Below, piece by piece: positions 8,312 to 17,085 of a stretch of 64,000 nucleotides of DNA. Both the position numbers and the translations under genes were made by a program. The DNA lies in the NCBI RefSeq assembly GCF_000375585.1, contig NZ_AQWP01000011.1:124001-188000 (forward strand). The letters run 5' to 3'. Under the pieces are notes generated by a model. The model was given only the letters and a program-made list of their open reading frames with translations, was not told the origin of the DNA and searched no databases. Numbering within the stretch: position 1 is the stretch's first letter; each line of letters starts with the position of its first letter. This DNA comes from Sinorhizobium meliloti 4H41 (lineage in GTDB: Bacteria; Pseudomonadota; Alphaproteobacteria; Rhizobiales; Rhizobiaceae).

Positions 8312-9142
8312 TCAAGCGGGTATTCGCGACAGTGCCACAGTCTCGACGAAGGCTGCAGCGTCGCGCACGAAGCGCTCCGGCTCTTCCCAATGAAATGAAT
8401 GACCGGAGGCTTCGTAGATCAACAATTCGGCGTTGCGGATCGCACCCAAAAGCTTGTTCTGATCCGACCGCGGAAAGAAGTTGTCATAAGCGCCCCATAC
8501 GATGAGTGTGGGAGCCCCGATGCAGTGGAGATCGAGCGTATGATCGGCGTTCATCAGCCCCTTTAACACCGCACGCCATACCCTGGCCGGAACTTTGAGG
8601 CTTTCGCTGACGAAGATGTTAAGGAGTTGATCCGGGATTGGTTGTTTCACCGTGCTTCGCTGAAAATCGGAGACGAAGGCCCTTCCAACAGGATCTTCGA
8701 GCTGCGAAACCCCTTCCCGCCAGAGTTCGTCCGCAACGATGTTACCGATCAGCGTCGGGAACGAGCCCATAAGGACAAGCCCGGAGACACGCTCGGGATA
8801 GTCGATGGCGATGCGCTGTGCCACGAAACTTCCCATTGAGTGGCCGGCAATGACTGCGCGGGGAATGCCAAGCCTGTCCAGGAGCCCTACCGCGTCCGCT
8901 GCGAAATCTACGGGCGAGTAGCCGCTGGCGGGCTTATCTGCCTCGCCGTGCCCTCTTTGCGTACAGGCGATCGCGCGGATCGAGATCGGAAACTTCGACA
9001 GCACCGATTCAAACGAGCGCCAGCTATCGGGATAACCGTGCAGGAGGAGCAGCGGCATCCCGGCGGGATCGCCATGCTCGACGCAAGGAACCGTAAGGCC
9101 GTCAGCGAGTGTGACGGTGTATGATCTCAAAATCTCGCTCAT
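8312..9142 (-). CDS. Alpha/beta hydrolase
   Basis: A 276-residue alpha/beta hydrolase. LLLHGYPDSWRSF is the HG oxyanion loop, AGHSMGSF the nucleophile elbow (Ser), VWGAYDNFFP the acid and ASGHSFHWEEPERF the catalytic His. The Ser nucleophile distinguishes it from the Asp-type hydrolase at 2593. Likely an esterase or C-C bond hydrolase; substrate unknown. It lies 35 bases downstream of the homocysteine methyltransferase-like gene on the same strand, so the two form an operon. Confidence 0.85.
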   Translation of the reverse strand: MSEILRSYTVTLADGLTVPCVEHGDPAGMPLLLLHGYPDSWRSFESVLSKFPISIRAIACTQRGHGEADKPASGYSPVDFAADAVGLLDRLGIPRAVIAGHSMGSFVAQRIAIDYPERVSGLVLMGSFPTLIGNIVADELWREGVSQLEDPVGRAFVSDFQRSTVKQPIPDQLLNIFVSESLKVPARVWRAVLKGLMNADHTLDLHCIGAPTLIVWGAYDNFFPRSDQNKLLGAIRNAELLIYEASGHSFHWEEPERFVRDAAAFVETVALSRIPA

Positions 9143-9177
9143 GGCGTTGCCCCGGATGTATGCTTTCGAAAGTCGCG

Positions 9178-10119
9178 TCAGGCTGCTTCCATACAGCTCA
9201 TGCAGATCTGCTCGATGTGGCGATGATCCGTACCGCAGCAGCCACCTAGCACGTTGATGTGCGGAAAACGGCGACGCAGGTCCCGATATTGCAGGCCGAG
9301 CTCTATCGGATTGCCATCATCGAGTTCCGTCGCGTTGTCGAGCTCGGCATGGCTGCATTCCGAAGCATTGGCCCTTATCCCGTACAGCCGTTGAACCCAG
9401 GCTTCCCCGTCAAGCACGTCCATGAAGTGGCTTGGATGGGCGCAGTTAATCATGAAATATTGCGGCCCGTTGCCCGTTGCCAGATCGACCGCCTCGATGG
9501 CGTCCCGAAGACGATCGCCCGTGGGGAGGCGTCCGTCGGTCTCGACCGTGAAGGAAATGACGGCCGGTAGTGCGGCAGCTTGTGCAGCGCGCGTCACGCC
9601 GATTGCTTCGTTGGTGTTCGTCATGGTGATGGCGCTGACCAGATCGACGCCGACTTCGGCGAAGACGCCGATTTGCCGAGCGTGATAAGCCTGAGCCTCC
9701 TGCGGGCTCATCACCTTGCCTGGATCATAGCCGTCCCCGCGAGGACCGATGCAGCCGCTGATAATCATCGGCGAACGGTCGGTCTCCAACTCTGTCCTCA
9801 GCTCGTGGAGGAGTGCGATCGCCTTGCGATTGGCCTCGTCAACCGCAGCTACGGAATAGCCAAGCTTGTCGCCCCAGTCGGGGCTCGCCCGCCAGGTGGC
9901 GCTTTCCAGGATGAAGCCCGCTCCGTTCTTTCGCGCGATCTCCGCGTGGCGGCGATAGTAGTCACGCAGCGCTTGCGTGCCTTGTTCGTCCCGCAGCAGA
10001 TGGAAGGCGGCGAAATGGGGGAGATCGAAACCATCCCGGAATGTCAGTGTTGTCTCGATTCCGGCGTCGGTTAGAAAGATGCCTCCGCTACGCTGCGGCA
10101 GTCGTCTAAGATCAATCAT
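9178..10119 (-). CDS. Homocysteine S-methyltransferase family protein
   Basis: A 313-residue member of the zinc-dependent homocysteine/betaine methyltransferase family (MmuM-like). It starts with LTDAGIETTLTFRDG and has the family motifs ISGCIGPRGDGY, FTVETDGRLPTG, MINCAHPSHF (first zinc Cys) and LGGCCGTDHRHI (the other two Cys). It transfers a methyl group from S-methylmethionine, SAM or a related donor to homocysteine to make methionine, in the cytoplasm. GGGAGGA precedes the ATG. The gene leads an operon with the alpha/beta hydrolase and is divergent from the AraC-type regulator. Confidence 0.88.
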   Translation of the reverse strand: MIDLRRLPQRSGGIFLTDAGIETTLTFRDGFDLPHFAAFHLLRDEQGTQALRDYYRRHAEIARKNGAGFILESATWRASPDWGDKLGYSVAAVDEANRKAIALLHELRTELETDRSPMIISGCIGPRGDGYDPGKVMSPQEAQAYHARQIGVFAEVGVDLVSAITMTNTNEAIGVTRAAQAAALPAVISFTVETDGRLPTGDRLRDAIEAVDLATGNGPQYFMINCAHPSHFMDVLDGEAWVQRLYGIRANASECSHAELDNATELDDGNPIELGLQYRDLRRRFPHINVLGGCCGTDHRHIEQICMSCMEAA

Positions 10120-10255
10120 TGTCTATGTCCTCCCATGCTGGACAGCCGTGATCGCGGTTGCGTTGAACGCGCTCATCTGCCACGCGGCCCTTCGCCGGTA
10201 TTTCCCGTTACTGTCATTGCGCTATCAGTTATGATGCAACTGGCGTTCCTGAAGA

Positions 10256-11272
10256 ATGACCGGAACGCCGGTTCTCTTGTCCGAGCCGCCGGACAACGGA
10301 GTGTGGCGAATGGATGCGCTGCTGGACATCTGCCGTTCGATGCAGCTTACCGGAGGCGTCTTTCTCGAGGCGGAATTCACCGCGCCCTGGTGCGTGACGT
10401 CGCAGATCGCGCCAGAGGACTGCGGCCCTTTCATGCCGCAGCCCGCTCAGTTGATCGCCTATCATTACGTGACGGCCGGTCGCCTCATTCTGCAGACGGA
10501 TGGGCATTCACCGGTTCCTGTTCAAGCCGGTGAGATCATTTTGATGCCGCGCAACGACGAGCACGTCATCGGTAGTTCGACCAATGTCAGGGCGGTTAAC
10601 GCCCATCTCCTAATCCAGCCCGCAGCAGCAGGCGGATTGGCTCGCATAGCGTACGGAGGCGGAGGCGAGCGGACGCTGATCCTATGCGGCTATCTCGGCA
10701 CCAATTCGCCCCACGCGACAATCTGCGGCGTCTTGCCGAGGATGCTCAAAATTGGTGTGGAGGAGGGAGCCTCCGGCGATTGGATCGAGAGTTCGTTCCG
10801 CTTTGCCGCGCAACAGCTATCTGCAGGGAGGATCGAGTCGCCAGCGGTTCTTGCGAAGCTGGCAGAGCTGCTGTTCGTAGAAGCGGTGTGTCGATATGTA
10901 AGGTCGCTTCCACCCGAGGCGAGCGGATGGCTTGCTGGCCTGCGCGACCGCGCCGTTGGGCGGGCGCTGGCTCTCCTGCACAGCCGCATGACCCACCCCT
11001 GGACGACGGAGGAACTCGCCCAGGAAGTCGGTTTGTCACGCTCTGCCTTTGCCGAGCGATTCACAAGCCTTTTGGGCGAGCCGCCGATGCGCTATCTGGC
11101 GAATTGGCGGATGCAGGTCGCGGCACAACGGCTAAGGGACTCTCATGAACCCGTTGCTCGCATTGCCTTTGAAATCGGCTACGAGTCGGAGGCCGCCTTC
11201 AACCGGGCCTTCAAAAGGACATTTGAGATGCCGCCAACAGCCTGGCGTAAAATGCAGTCGGGTGGATCCTAA
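10256..11272 (+). CDS. AraC-family regulator with cupin sensor
   Basis: A 338-residue regulator. The N-terminal cupin_6-type sensor region (TGGVFLEAEFTAPWCVTSQI, QAGEIILMPRNDEHVIGS) is followed by two HTH units (TTEELAQEVGLSRSAFAERF and VARIAFEIGYESEAAFNRAF) and the family tail FEMPPTAWRKM. An internal ATG at 10310 (MDALLDICRS) has a better ribosome site, GGAGTG, and may be the real start. The gene is divergent from the homocysteine methyltransferase operon and probably controls it in response to a small ligand. Confidence 0.87.
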   Translation: MTGTPVLLSEPPDNGVWRMDALLDICRSMQLTGGVFLEAEFTAPWCVTSQIAPEDCGPFMPQPAQLIAYHYVTAGRLILQTDGHSPVPVQAGEIILMPRNDEHVIGSSTNVRAVNAHLLIQPAAAGGLARIAYGGGGERTLILCGYLGTNSPHATICGVLPRMLKIGVEEGASGDWIESSFRFAAQQLSAGRIESPAVLAKLAELLFVEAVCRYVRSLPPEASGWLAGLRDRAVGRALALLHSRMTHPWTTEELAQEVGLSRSAFAERFTSLLGEPPMRYLANWRMQVAAQRLRDSHEPVARIAFEIGYESEAAFNRAFKRTFEMPPTAWRKMQSGGS

Positions 11273-11790
11273 TAGAAGTTTCGGTGGCGGACCGTACCCC
11301 AATTCCCTCGCCTGTCCTATGACAAGCGAACATCCGCCAGGCGACGGAGATCAGCAGCCACCTATCGCGGTGTGCGGTGTGCGCCGAAATTCCTTTTGAT
11401 ACATTATTCGATCTTTGAGCACAGATCGAGAACACCCTGCGATATACTTTGCCGAAGCTCGAAGGTCCGTCTGCTCTCGCGAGACGGAGGGCAGCGCGTG
11501 AGTCAGCACGGTCCTCCACGCCCTGGGCGAGCCAGGTTCGGTTCCTGAATGATGAGACGAAGCTTCCCGTCATCGGCCCATGCGCATTTTTGACCCTTAC
11601 CCCCCAAATCGCAGGTCTTCAAAGGGAACGCTCTTGCCGGAACAAACAGAAGCGATTCCTTGACTCCGTTGGATCACGCGGTGCCATGGCAGTCTCGGCA
11701 CGAACGTGAAAGGTTGCCTCCGACATTTCACTGCGCCGGTGGCGCTTTGCACCGCCACGTCACCTCTGGCCGTATCGCCCCCTTGCCGGG
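11273..11790. other. Convergent intergenic region, no gene seen
   Basis: About 520 bases between the convergent AraC and DUF1326 genes. ORFs on both strands here have no recognisable protein features. It contains one copy of the dispersed TTCC..GATACATTA motif. Confidence 0.4.
11390..11415 (+). repeat. Dispersed motif, copy 1
   Basis: The core GATACATTATTCGATCTT is preceded by TTCC. It lies 118 bases after the AraC stop codon. Four similar copies occur at 18398, 31629, 44999 and 57429. Confidence 0.5.
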
Positions 11791-12420
11791 CTATTGGATA
11801 CGCCCATGCTGGTTGAAGTGCAGCTCGCACCAGTGAGCGTAACTGTCTTCCAAGTTCAACGGCACACCCGTGGATGAGGACGACCATCCTCGACCGACTT
11901 CGTTCCGTTCGTATTCGAAGCCGTTCGGCAGGAGGATACCAACGCGATGCTCCTCGCCCGTCACCGGGTTCACGATGGGCTCGCCACGCCCAATGGCAAC
12001 GCCCTCCGCTTTGCACTTCGCGCGACGAGCCTTCATGTCGACATCGATGCTGATCGCCGTATAGATCGGATCGCGGACGGCTTCGCACATCGCAGTGTAG
12101 ACCGCCCAGAACGTTGCCATCGGATCGGTTTCCTCGCCGGTCAGAATACTGAAGAGTGCACGGCGCTGAGCGTCGTCCGCCCGTTCGTCGATGATCGGCT
12201 GCATGACGCCGCGACCCTCATGAACCGCACCTGGCCAAGCAACGGCGATGGCCATATTCAATCCGTCTAGCTTCGCCGCGCCGAAATTTCCCCTGGCGAT
12301 CGTGAAGAATCCGATGGCCTGACAATGGCCATGGGTCGGTAAGGCGTTGAACTGGCACGGGCATCCGTAGGAACAGTTGCAATTTCCGAATTCCATTCCG
12401 TGGAGTTCCCAATCCGTCAT
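11791..12420 (-). CDS. DUF1326 domain protein
   Basis: A 209-residue DUF1326 protein. The family hallmark NCNCSYGCPCQFNALPTHGH carries four closely spaced Cys and a His that look like a metal site. The start was set at ATG 12420 (MTDWELHG) because GGAGGAAAC lies directly upstream, although the frame opens at 12432. DUF1326 proteins are often paired with a DUF2182 membrane protein; none is present here. Function unknown, possibly metal binding. The gene converges with the AraC-type regulator. Confidence 0.8.
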   Translation of the reverse strand: MTDWELHGMEFGNCNCSYGCPCQFNALPTHGHCQAIGFFTIARGNFGAAKLDGLNMAIAVAWPGAVHEGRGVMQPIIDERADDAQRRALFSILTGEETDPMATFWAVYTAMCEAVRDPIYTAISIDVDMKARRAKCKAEGVAIGRGEPIVNPVTGEEHRVGILLPNGFEYERNEVGRGWSSSSTGVPLNLEDSYAHWCELHFNQHGRIQ

Positions 12421-12720
12421 TGTTTCCTCCATGAGCGCCGGTAGGCGCGCCCGCCGGCATGCGCTCGTTGAGCTCTAACCCTCTGCCACTGGCTGATTAT
12501 ATTACCACCAGGCGGTCACGAAGCCCTAGTCACCTGAAAGTCGGGCATTTCATCATACGCCTGGCCCCTATATGAGAGTCTTGTTGATTGAGTTGCCTCC
12601 AAACGTAGCTAAACGAACACGCTCCTGAGGAGCAATTTTGACTAGGTGAGACGAGAGGTCTGGCGCGGAGCCGTGGCTCGCTTTACCTTTATCGTCTTAA
12701 TAAATGCATCGGGGAGTGCC

Positions 12721-14112
12721 GTGAACCTTCGCCATCAGATCGTCGCTCTTGCGGTCGTGCCGCTCGTCATTGCGATCCTCACCATCACCACCTTTATCAC
12801 GTGGCAGGCGGCGAGCCTCGCGCAGAGCAGCATCGACACGTTCGAACGCAATATGCTGAAAGCGAAGGAGACTGAGCTGCTCAACCTCACCAACCTCGCC
12901 CGCTCGGCGATCGAGGACGTTTATGCCGCGGCGGAGGCGAACGATGAAGCGGCCAAGGATCGCGTGCGCAGCATTCTTACGTCTCTCGACTACGGCAAGG
13001 ACGGCTATTTCTTCGTCTATGACTACGATGGCAACAATGTCGTGCACCCGCGGCAGACCTTCCGGCCGGGCCACAACTGGTTGGATCTGACCGACCCTGA
13101 CGGCAACCAGGTGATCGCCAACCTAATCCAGAAGGCCAAGGAGGGCGGCGGTCTGTATCAGTACAAGTGGGAGAAACCCTCATCCGGCACGATGGCCGAC
13201 AAGCTCTCCTTCGCCATGGGGCTGGACAAGTGGCAGTGGATGCTGGGAACCGGCGTTTATCTCGATGACGTCTTCGCCCAGACGGCGGCAGCGAAAGCGG
13301 ACCTGCGCGAAAAGATCGGCCATACCTTCCTCGTGGTGGCGTTGATAGCTGTGCCCGCCGTTATGGTCGTCTTTGCCACCTGCATGCTCGTCACACTGCG
13401 TGAACGGCGCATGGCAGATTACAAGCTCAAGGCCCTCACACAACGCATCATCGACACCCAGGAGGAAGAGCGCGCACGCCTTGCCCGCGAATTGCACGAC
13501 GGCATATCGCAAAACCTTGTCGGCGTGCGCTATGCAATCGACCTTGCCGGCCGAAAGGTCCGGAACCACGCCGATGACGCCTCCGGCGCCATCGATAAAG
13601 GCGTCGAGGCGCTCAACGTCGCCATCAAGGAGGTCCGCCGACTGTCGCACGATCTGAGGCCGCCCGCGCTCGACGACCTCGGTCTGACCGCTGCGCTGAC
13701 AGCACTGAGCAACCATTTCTCCGAACGGACCGGCATCCGCACGGTACTGGAGGCCGACGCCGGCAAGGACAGGCTGAAGACCGAAGCGAGCACGGCGCTC
13801 TACAGGGTTGCCCAGGAAGCGTTGAACAACATCGAGCGCCATTCGGGCGCCAGCGAGGTGCGGATCAAGCTCTGGAGTAATCGTGGCCGGATGCGTATGA
13901 CGGTTTCGGATAATGGCAACGGTTTCGAAGAGAGCGCTCGCCTTGGCCGGACCGCGCAGCAGAGCGGCCTTGGCCTTCGCAACATGCAGGAGCGCATGGC
14001 GCATTTCGGCGGTGTTCTCCTCGTCCGGAGCAAGCCGGAAGGAACTGTGCTAACCGCGATGCTTCCTCTTTCGGCCAATGTCAGCCTGGAGAACCGGACG
14101 GAAGCTGCATGA
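12721..14112 (+). CDS. Cache-domain sensor histidine kinase (NarL/DegS type)
   Basis: A 463-residue membrane sensor kinase. An N-terminal membrane segment (IVALAVVPLVIAILTITTF) precedes a periplasmic single-Cache domain (YGKDGYFFVYDYDGNNVVH, AMGLDKWQWMLGTGVYLDD), then a second membrane span (HTFLVVALIAVPAVMVVF). HisKA_3 has the phospho-His in ARLARELHDGISQN, and the ATPase domain shows AQEALNNIERHSG, VSDNGNGF and GLGLRNMQER. GTG 12721 follows a GGGGAG ribosome site; the frame extends back to 12646 without good support. It overlaps the response regulator start by 4 bases. It likely senses a small organic acid and controls the TRAP transporter. Confidence 0.9.
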   Translation: MNLRHQIVALAVVPLVIAILTITTFITWQAASLAQSSIDTFERNMLKAKETELLNLTNLARSAIEDVYAAAEANDEAAKDRVRSILTSLDYGKDGYFFVYDYDGNNVVHPRQTFRPGHNWLDLTDPDGNQVIANLIQKAKEGGGLYQYKWEKPSSGTMADKLSFAMGLDKWQWMLGTGVYLDDVFAQTAAAKADLREKIGHTFLVVALIAVPAVMVVFATCMLVTLRERRMADYKLKALTQRIIDTQEEERARLARELHDGISQNLVGVRYAIDLAGRKVRNHADDASGAIDKGVEALNVAIKEVRRLSHDLRPPALDDLGLTAALTALSNHFSERTGIRTVLEADAGKDRLKTEASTALYRVAQEALNNIERHSGASEVRIKLWSNRGRMRMTVSDNGNGFEESARLGRTAQQSGLGLRNMQERMAHFGGVLLVRSKPEGTVLTAMLPLSANVSLENRTEAA

Positions 14113-14753
14113 GTGTTGTCAAGCCAATCAAGGTCGTCCTCATCGACAATCACCCGCTGGTTCTCGACGGCCTTCGGGCCGTGCTGGAGACGTTTTCGCA
14201 TGTCGAGGTGGTCGGCACGGCGGGCCTGGCGCTGACCGGCTTGGAAGTCGCGATTCAGACCAACCCAGCGGTCGTGCTGATCGACATTAACATGCCGAAG
14301 CTCAGCGGAATCGAGGCAATCGAGCTGTTCAAGGCAAAGTTGCCCGACTGTCGCATCGTGATGCTGTCCATGCATGACAGCCGAGAATACATCTCGGCAT
14401 CTGTCCTGCATGGCGCGTCCGGTTATGTCCTCAAGGATGTTTCGACTGACGAGATCGTCACGGCGATCGAGACCGTTGCTGCGGGGCGGACCTATTTCTC
14501 CACCGGCGTCTCCGAAGTTCTTCTCGATCGCCGGCCGAGCGAGCCCGCAAATCCGCTGACCACCCGCGAGCAGGACGTGCTGATGCTACTGGCATCCGGC
14601 AAGAGCAACCGCGCCATTGCCCAGTCGCTGGCCCTTTCCGAGGCGACGGTCGAAACACATCGGAAGAACATCAAGAAGAAGCTTGGAATTTCCAGCACCG
14701 CTGGCCTTATTCGCTATGCGATCGACAGCGGTTTTAGCCTCACGGACGGCTGA
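14109..14753 (+). CDS. NarL/FixJ-type response regulator
   Basis: A 214-residue response regulator. The receiver domain has VVLIDNHPLVLDG, the phospho-acceptor Asp in VVLIDINMPKLSG, and Lys in GYVLKDVS. The LuxR-type HTH reads LTTREQDVLMLLASGKSNRA and SLALSEATVETHRKNIKKKL. It is translationally coupled to the upstream kinase (ATGA overlap) and lies 130 bases before the TRAP transporter genes, its probable target. Confidence 0.92.
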   Translation: MSVVKPIKVVLIDNHPLVLDGLRAVLETFSHVEVVGTAGLALTGLEVAIQTNPAVVLIDINMPKLSGIEAIELFKAKLPDCRIVMLSMHDSREYISASVLHGASGYVLKDVSTDEIVTAIETVAAGRTYFSTGVSEVLLDRRPSEPANPLTTREQDVLMLLASGKSNRAIAQSLALSEATVETHRKNIKKKLGISSTAGLIRYAIDSGFSLTDG

Positions 14754-14760
14754 CCGGTAG

Positions 14761-14782
14761 GCCTACCCACTACTGGGTAGGC
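14761..14782. promoter_or_regulatory. Perfect inverted repeat between regulator and TRAP operon
   Basis: GCCTACCCA (14761-14769), loop CTAC, TGGGTAGGC (14774-14782) form a perfect 9-base stem, followed by GGTTTTAATT. It can be read as a weak rho-independent terminator for the kinase/regulator pair, or as a symmetric binding site for the LuxR-type regulator. The sequence alone does not separate these. Confidence 0.5.
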
Positions 14783-14882
14783 GGTTTTAATTGGGATCCC
14801 AGCTATCTTGTTCACCCAATAAGGACGCCATACGAGTTCCGATGACGGCCGGCGGAGGGTGCCGGCTGGGGAGGAATTCATC

Positions 14883-15431
14883 ATGTCCGGCCTTTTGTCG
14901 CTGTCGCGCGTCATCGACGCGCTCAACACGTTTATTGGAAAATCGGTGTCATGGCTGCTGCTTGCCGCGGTGCTGATCAGTGCCGTCAACGCCGTCACGC
15001 GGAAGCTATTCAACCTGAGCTCCAACGCGTGGCTCGAAGCGCAGTGGTACCTGTTTTCCGCGGTCTTCCTAGTCGCGGCTGCCTATACCCTGCTTAGCAG
15101 CGAACATGTGAAGGTCGACCTTCTCTACGGCCATATGCCGCGCAAGGCCCAGCTCTGGGTCGAGATTCTCGGCACGATCTTCTTCCTGTTCCCTTTCTGC
15201 CTCATCACCATCTACCTCTCCTGGCCGATCGTCGTGTCGAAGTTCCTGAGCGGCGAGGTGTCGAACAACACCGGCGGCCTGCTTCTCTGGCCGGTCTGGG
15301 CGCTGATTCCCACCGGCTTCGGCCTGCTGACCCTGCAAGGTGTCTCCGAGCTCATCAAGCGCATAGCGATTTTGCGAGGCGACATGCCCGACGCAACGGC
15401 ACTCGCCGACGCCGAAGCCCAGACGCTCTAA
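14883..15431 (+). CDS. dctQ: TRAP transporter small permease (DctQ)
   Basis: A 182-residue small membrane subunit of a tripartite ATP-independent periplasmic transporter. Four membrane segments are visible (VSWLLLAAVLISAVNAV, YLFSAVFLVAAAYTLL, ILGTIFFLFPFCLITIYLSW, ALIPTGFGLLTLQGV), with the family SSNAWLEAQWYLF and EHVKVDLLY motifs. ATG 14883 follows GGGAGGAATT. It is the first gene of the TRAP operon, 17 bases before dctM. Confidence 0.9.
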   Translation: MSGLLSLSRVIDALNTFIGKSVSWLLLAAVLISAVNAVTRKLFNLSSNAWLEAQWYLFSAVFLVAAAYTLLSSEHVKVDLLYGHMPRKAQLWVEILGTIFFLFPFCLITIYLSWPIVVSKFLSGEVSNNTGGLLLWPVWALIPTGFGLLTLQGVSELIKRIAILRGDMPDATALADAEAQTL

Positions 15432-15448
15432 CGCCAGGAACCGATCCC

Positions 15449-17020
15449 ATGTTTGCTTTCTTCGCGGAAAACCTCGCGCCCATCATGTTCCTGTCGCTGG
15501 TGGTCGTGCTGCTGATTGGCTATCCCGTCGCCTTCGCACTCGCCTTCGTCGGCTTTGTCTTCGGCTTCATCGGCATCGAAATGGGCCTGTTGCCGATCAA
15601 CCTGTTCGGCGCCGTGCCCGACCGCATCTTCGGGCAAATGTCGAACGAAACCCTGCTTGCCATTCCGTTCTTCACCTTCATGGGGCTGATCCTGGAACGA
15701 AGTGGCATGGCGGAGGACCTGCTCGATACGATCGGCCAGCTGTTCGGTCCGGTCCGCGGCGGGCTTGCCTTCGCGGTCATCTTCGTCGGCGCGATCCTTG
15801 CGGCGACCACTGGCGTCGTCGCGGCCTCGGTCATCTCGATGGGCCTGATTTCGCTCCCGATTATGCTGCGTTACGGCTACGACCGGCGCGTGGCGGCCGG
15901 CACGATCGCCGCGTCGGGAACGCTCGCGCAGATCATTCCACCGTCGCTCGTGCTGATCATCCTCGCTGACCAGCTCGGCCGCTCGGTCGGCGACATGTAC
16001 AAGGGCGCGCTGGTGCCGGGCCTGCTGCTCGTTGCAATCTATGCCGGTTACATCATTCTTATGTCCTACCTACAGCCTGCCAGCGTTCCGGCGTTGCCGC
16101 CGGAGGCCCGAACACTGCGCGGCTGGAAGCTTGGCCGCAAGGTGGTGACCTCGCTCGTGCCGCCGCTCGTTCTGATCTTCCTGGTGCTTGGCACGATCTT
16201 CATCGGCCTTGCGACGCCCACCGAGGGCGGCGCGATGGGAGCCGTCGGCGCGCTCGTCCTGGCCGCGTCCAACCGCCGCCTCGATCTCTCCATGATGAGG
16301 TCGGCGCTCTATGCCACGGCAAAACTGTCGTCCTTCGTGATTTTTATCCTGCTCGGCGCGCGCGTCTTCTCGCTGACCTTCTACGGCGTCGACGGCCATA
16401 TCTGGGTCGAGCACCTGATGACCTCGATCCCCGGCGGGGAAATCGGCTTCCTCATCGTTGCCAACCTGCTGGTGTTCTTCCTGGCCTTCTTCCTCGATTA
16501 TTTCGAGCTGGCCTTCATCATCATCCCGCTGCTAGCGCCGGTCGCCGATGCGCTCGGCATCGACCTGATCTGGTTCGGCGTGATGCTGGCGATCAACATG
16601 CAGACCTCCTTCATGCATCCGCCCTTCGGCTTCTCGCTGTTCTACCTGCGTTCGGTTGCACCCACCCGGGCCTACAAGGACAGGATGACCGGCGCGACGA
16701 TCCAGCCGGTGACCTCGGGCCAGATCTACATGGGCGCCCTGCCGTTCCTCGGGATCCAACTGTTCATGGTCGCGATGGTCGTGACATTCCCGGGTCTCGT
16801 CACCCACTACAAGTCGGGTCAGACGGCGGTCGATCCGGCAACGATCCAGCTGAATGTGCCGATGCCTGGTGCCGAGGGTGCAAACCCGTTCGGAACGTCG
16901 ACGCAGCCCTTCGGCGCCCCGGAATCGTCTGATGACAGTTCGATGCCGTCCTTCGGAGCGCAAGCACCGGAATTCGGTTCGCCGAAGCCAAGCTTCGGCC
17001 AGCCCGCCCAGTCCAACTGA
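15449..17020 (+). CDS. dctM: TRAP transporter large permease (DctM) with FG-rich tail
   Basis: A 523-residue large permease subunit with multiple membrane segments and the TRAP motifs AGTIAASGTLAQIIPPSLV and LIWFGVMLAINMQTSFMHPP. It couples ion gradients to uptake of substrate delivered by DctP. The last roughly 45 residues are unusual: a soluble, low-complexity tail with repeated PFG/SFG/FGxP units (NPFGTSTQPFGAP, MPSFGAQAPEFG, PSFGQPAQ). The transport core itself looks complete. It lies between dctQ and dctP, in one operon. Confidence 0.92.
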   Translation: MFAFFAENLAPIMFLSLVVVLLIGYPVAFALAFVGFVFGFIGIEMGLLPINLFGAVPDRIFGQMSNETLLAIPFFTFMGLILERSGMAEDLLDTIGQLFGPVRGGLAFAVIFVGAILAATTGVVAASVISMGLISLPIMLRYGYDRRVAAGTIAASGTLAQIIPPSLVLIILADQLGRSVGDMYKGALVPGLLLVAIYAGYIILMSYLQPASVPALPPEARTLRGWKLGRKVVTSLVPPLVLIFLVLGTIFIGLATPTEGGAMGAVGALVLAASNRRLDLSMMRSALYATAKLSSFVIFILLGARVFSLTFYGVDGHIWVEHLMTSIPGGEIGFLIVANLLVFFLAFFLDYFELAFIIIPLLAPVADALGIDLIWFGVMLAINMQTSFMHPPFGFSLFYLRSVAPTRAYKDRMTGATIQPVTSGQIYMGALPFLGIQLFMVAMVVTFPGLVTHYKSGQTAVDPATIQLNVPMPGAEGANPFGTSTQPFGAPESSDDSSMPSFGAQAPEFGSPKPSFGQPAQSN

Positions 17021-17085
17021 CCACAACCAAGGTCCCGGTTGGACATCCGCGCCGGCCGGACACACAGCCACCTGAGGAGGATACG

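Noticed and set aside
13180..14004. 274-residue minus-strand ORF in the histidine kinase gene
   Set aside because: Antisense to a kinase with all conserved boxes; composition is a GC-codon shadow.
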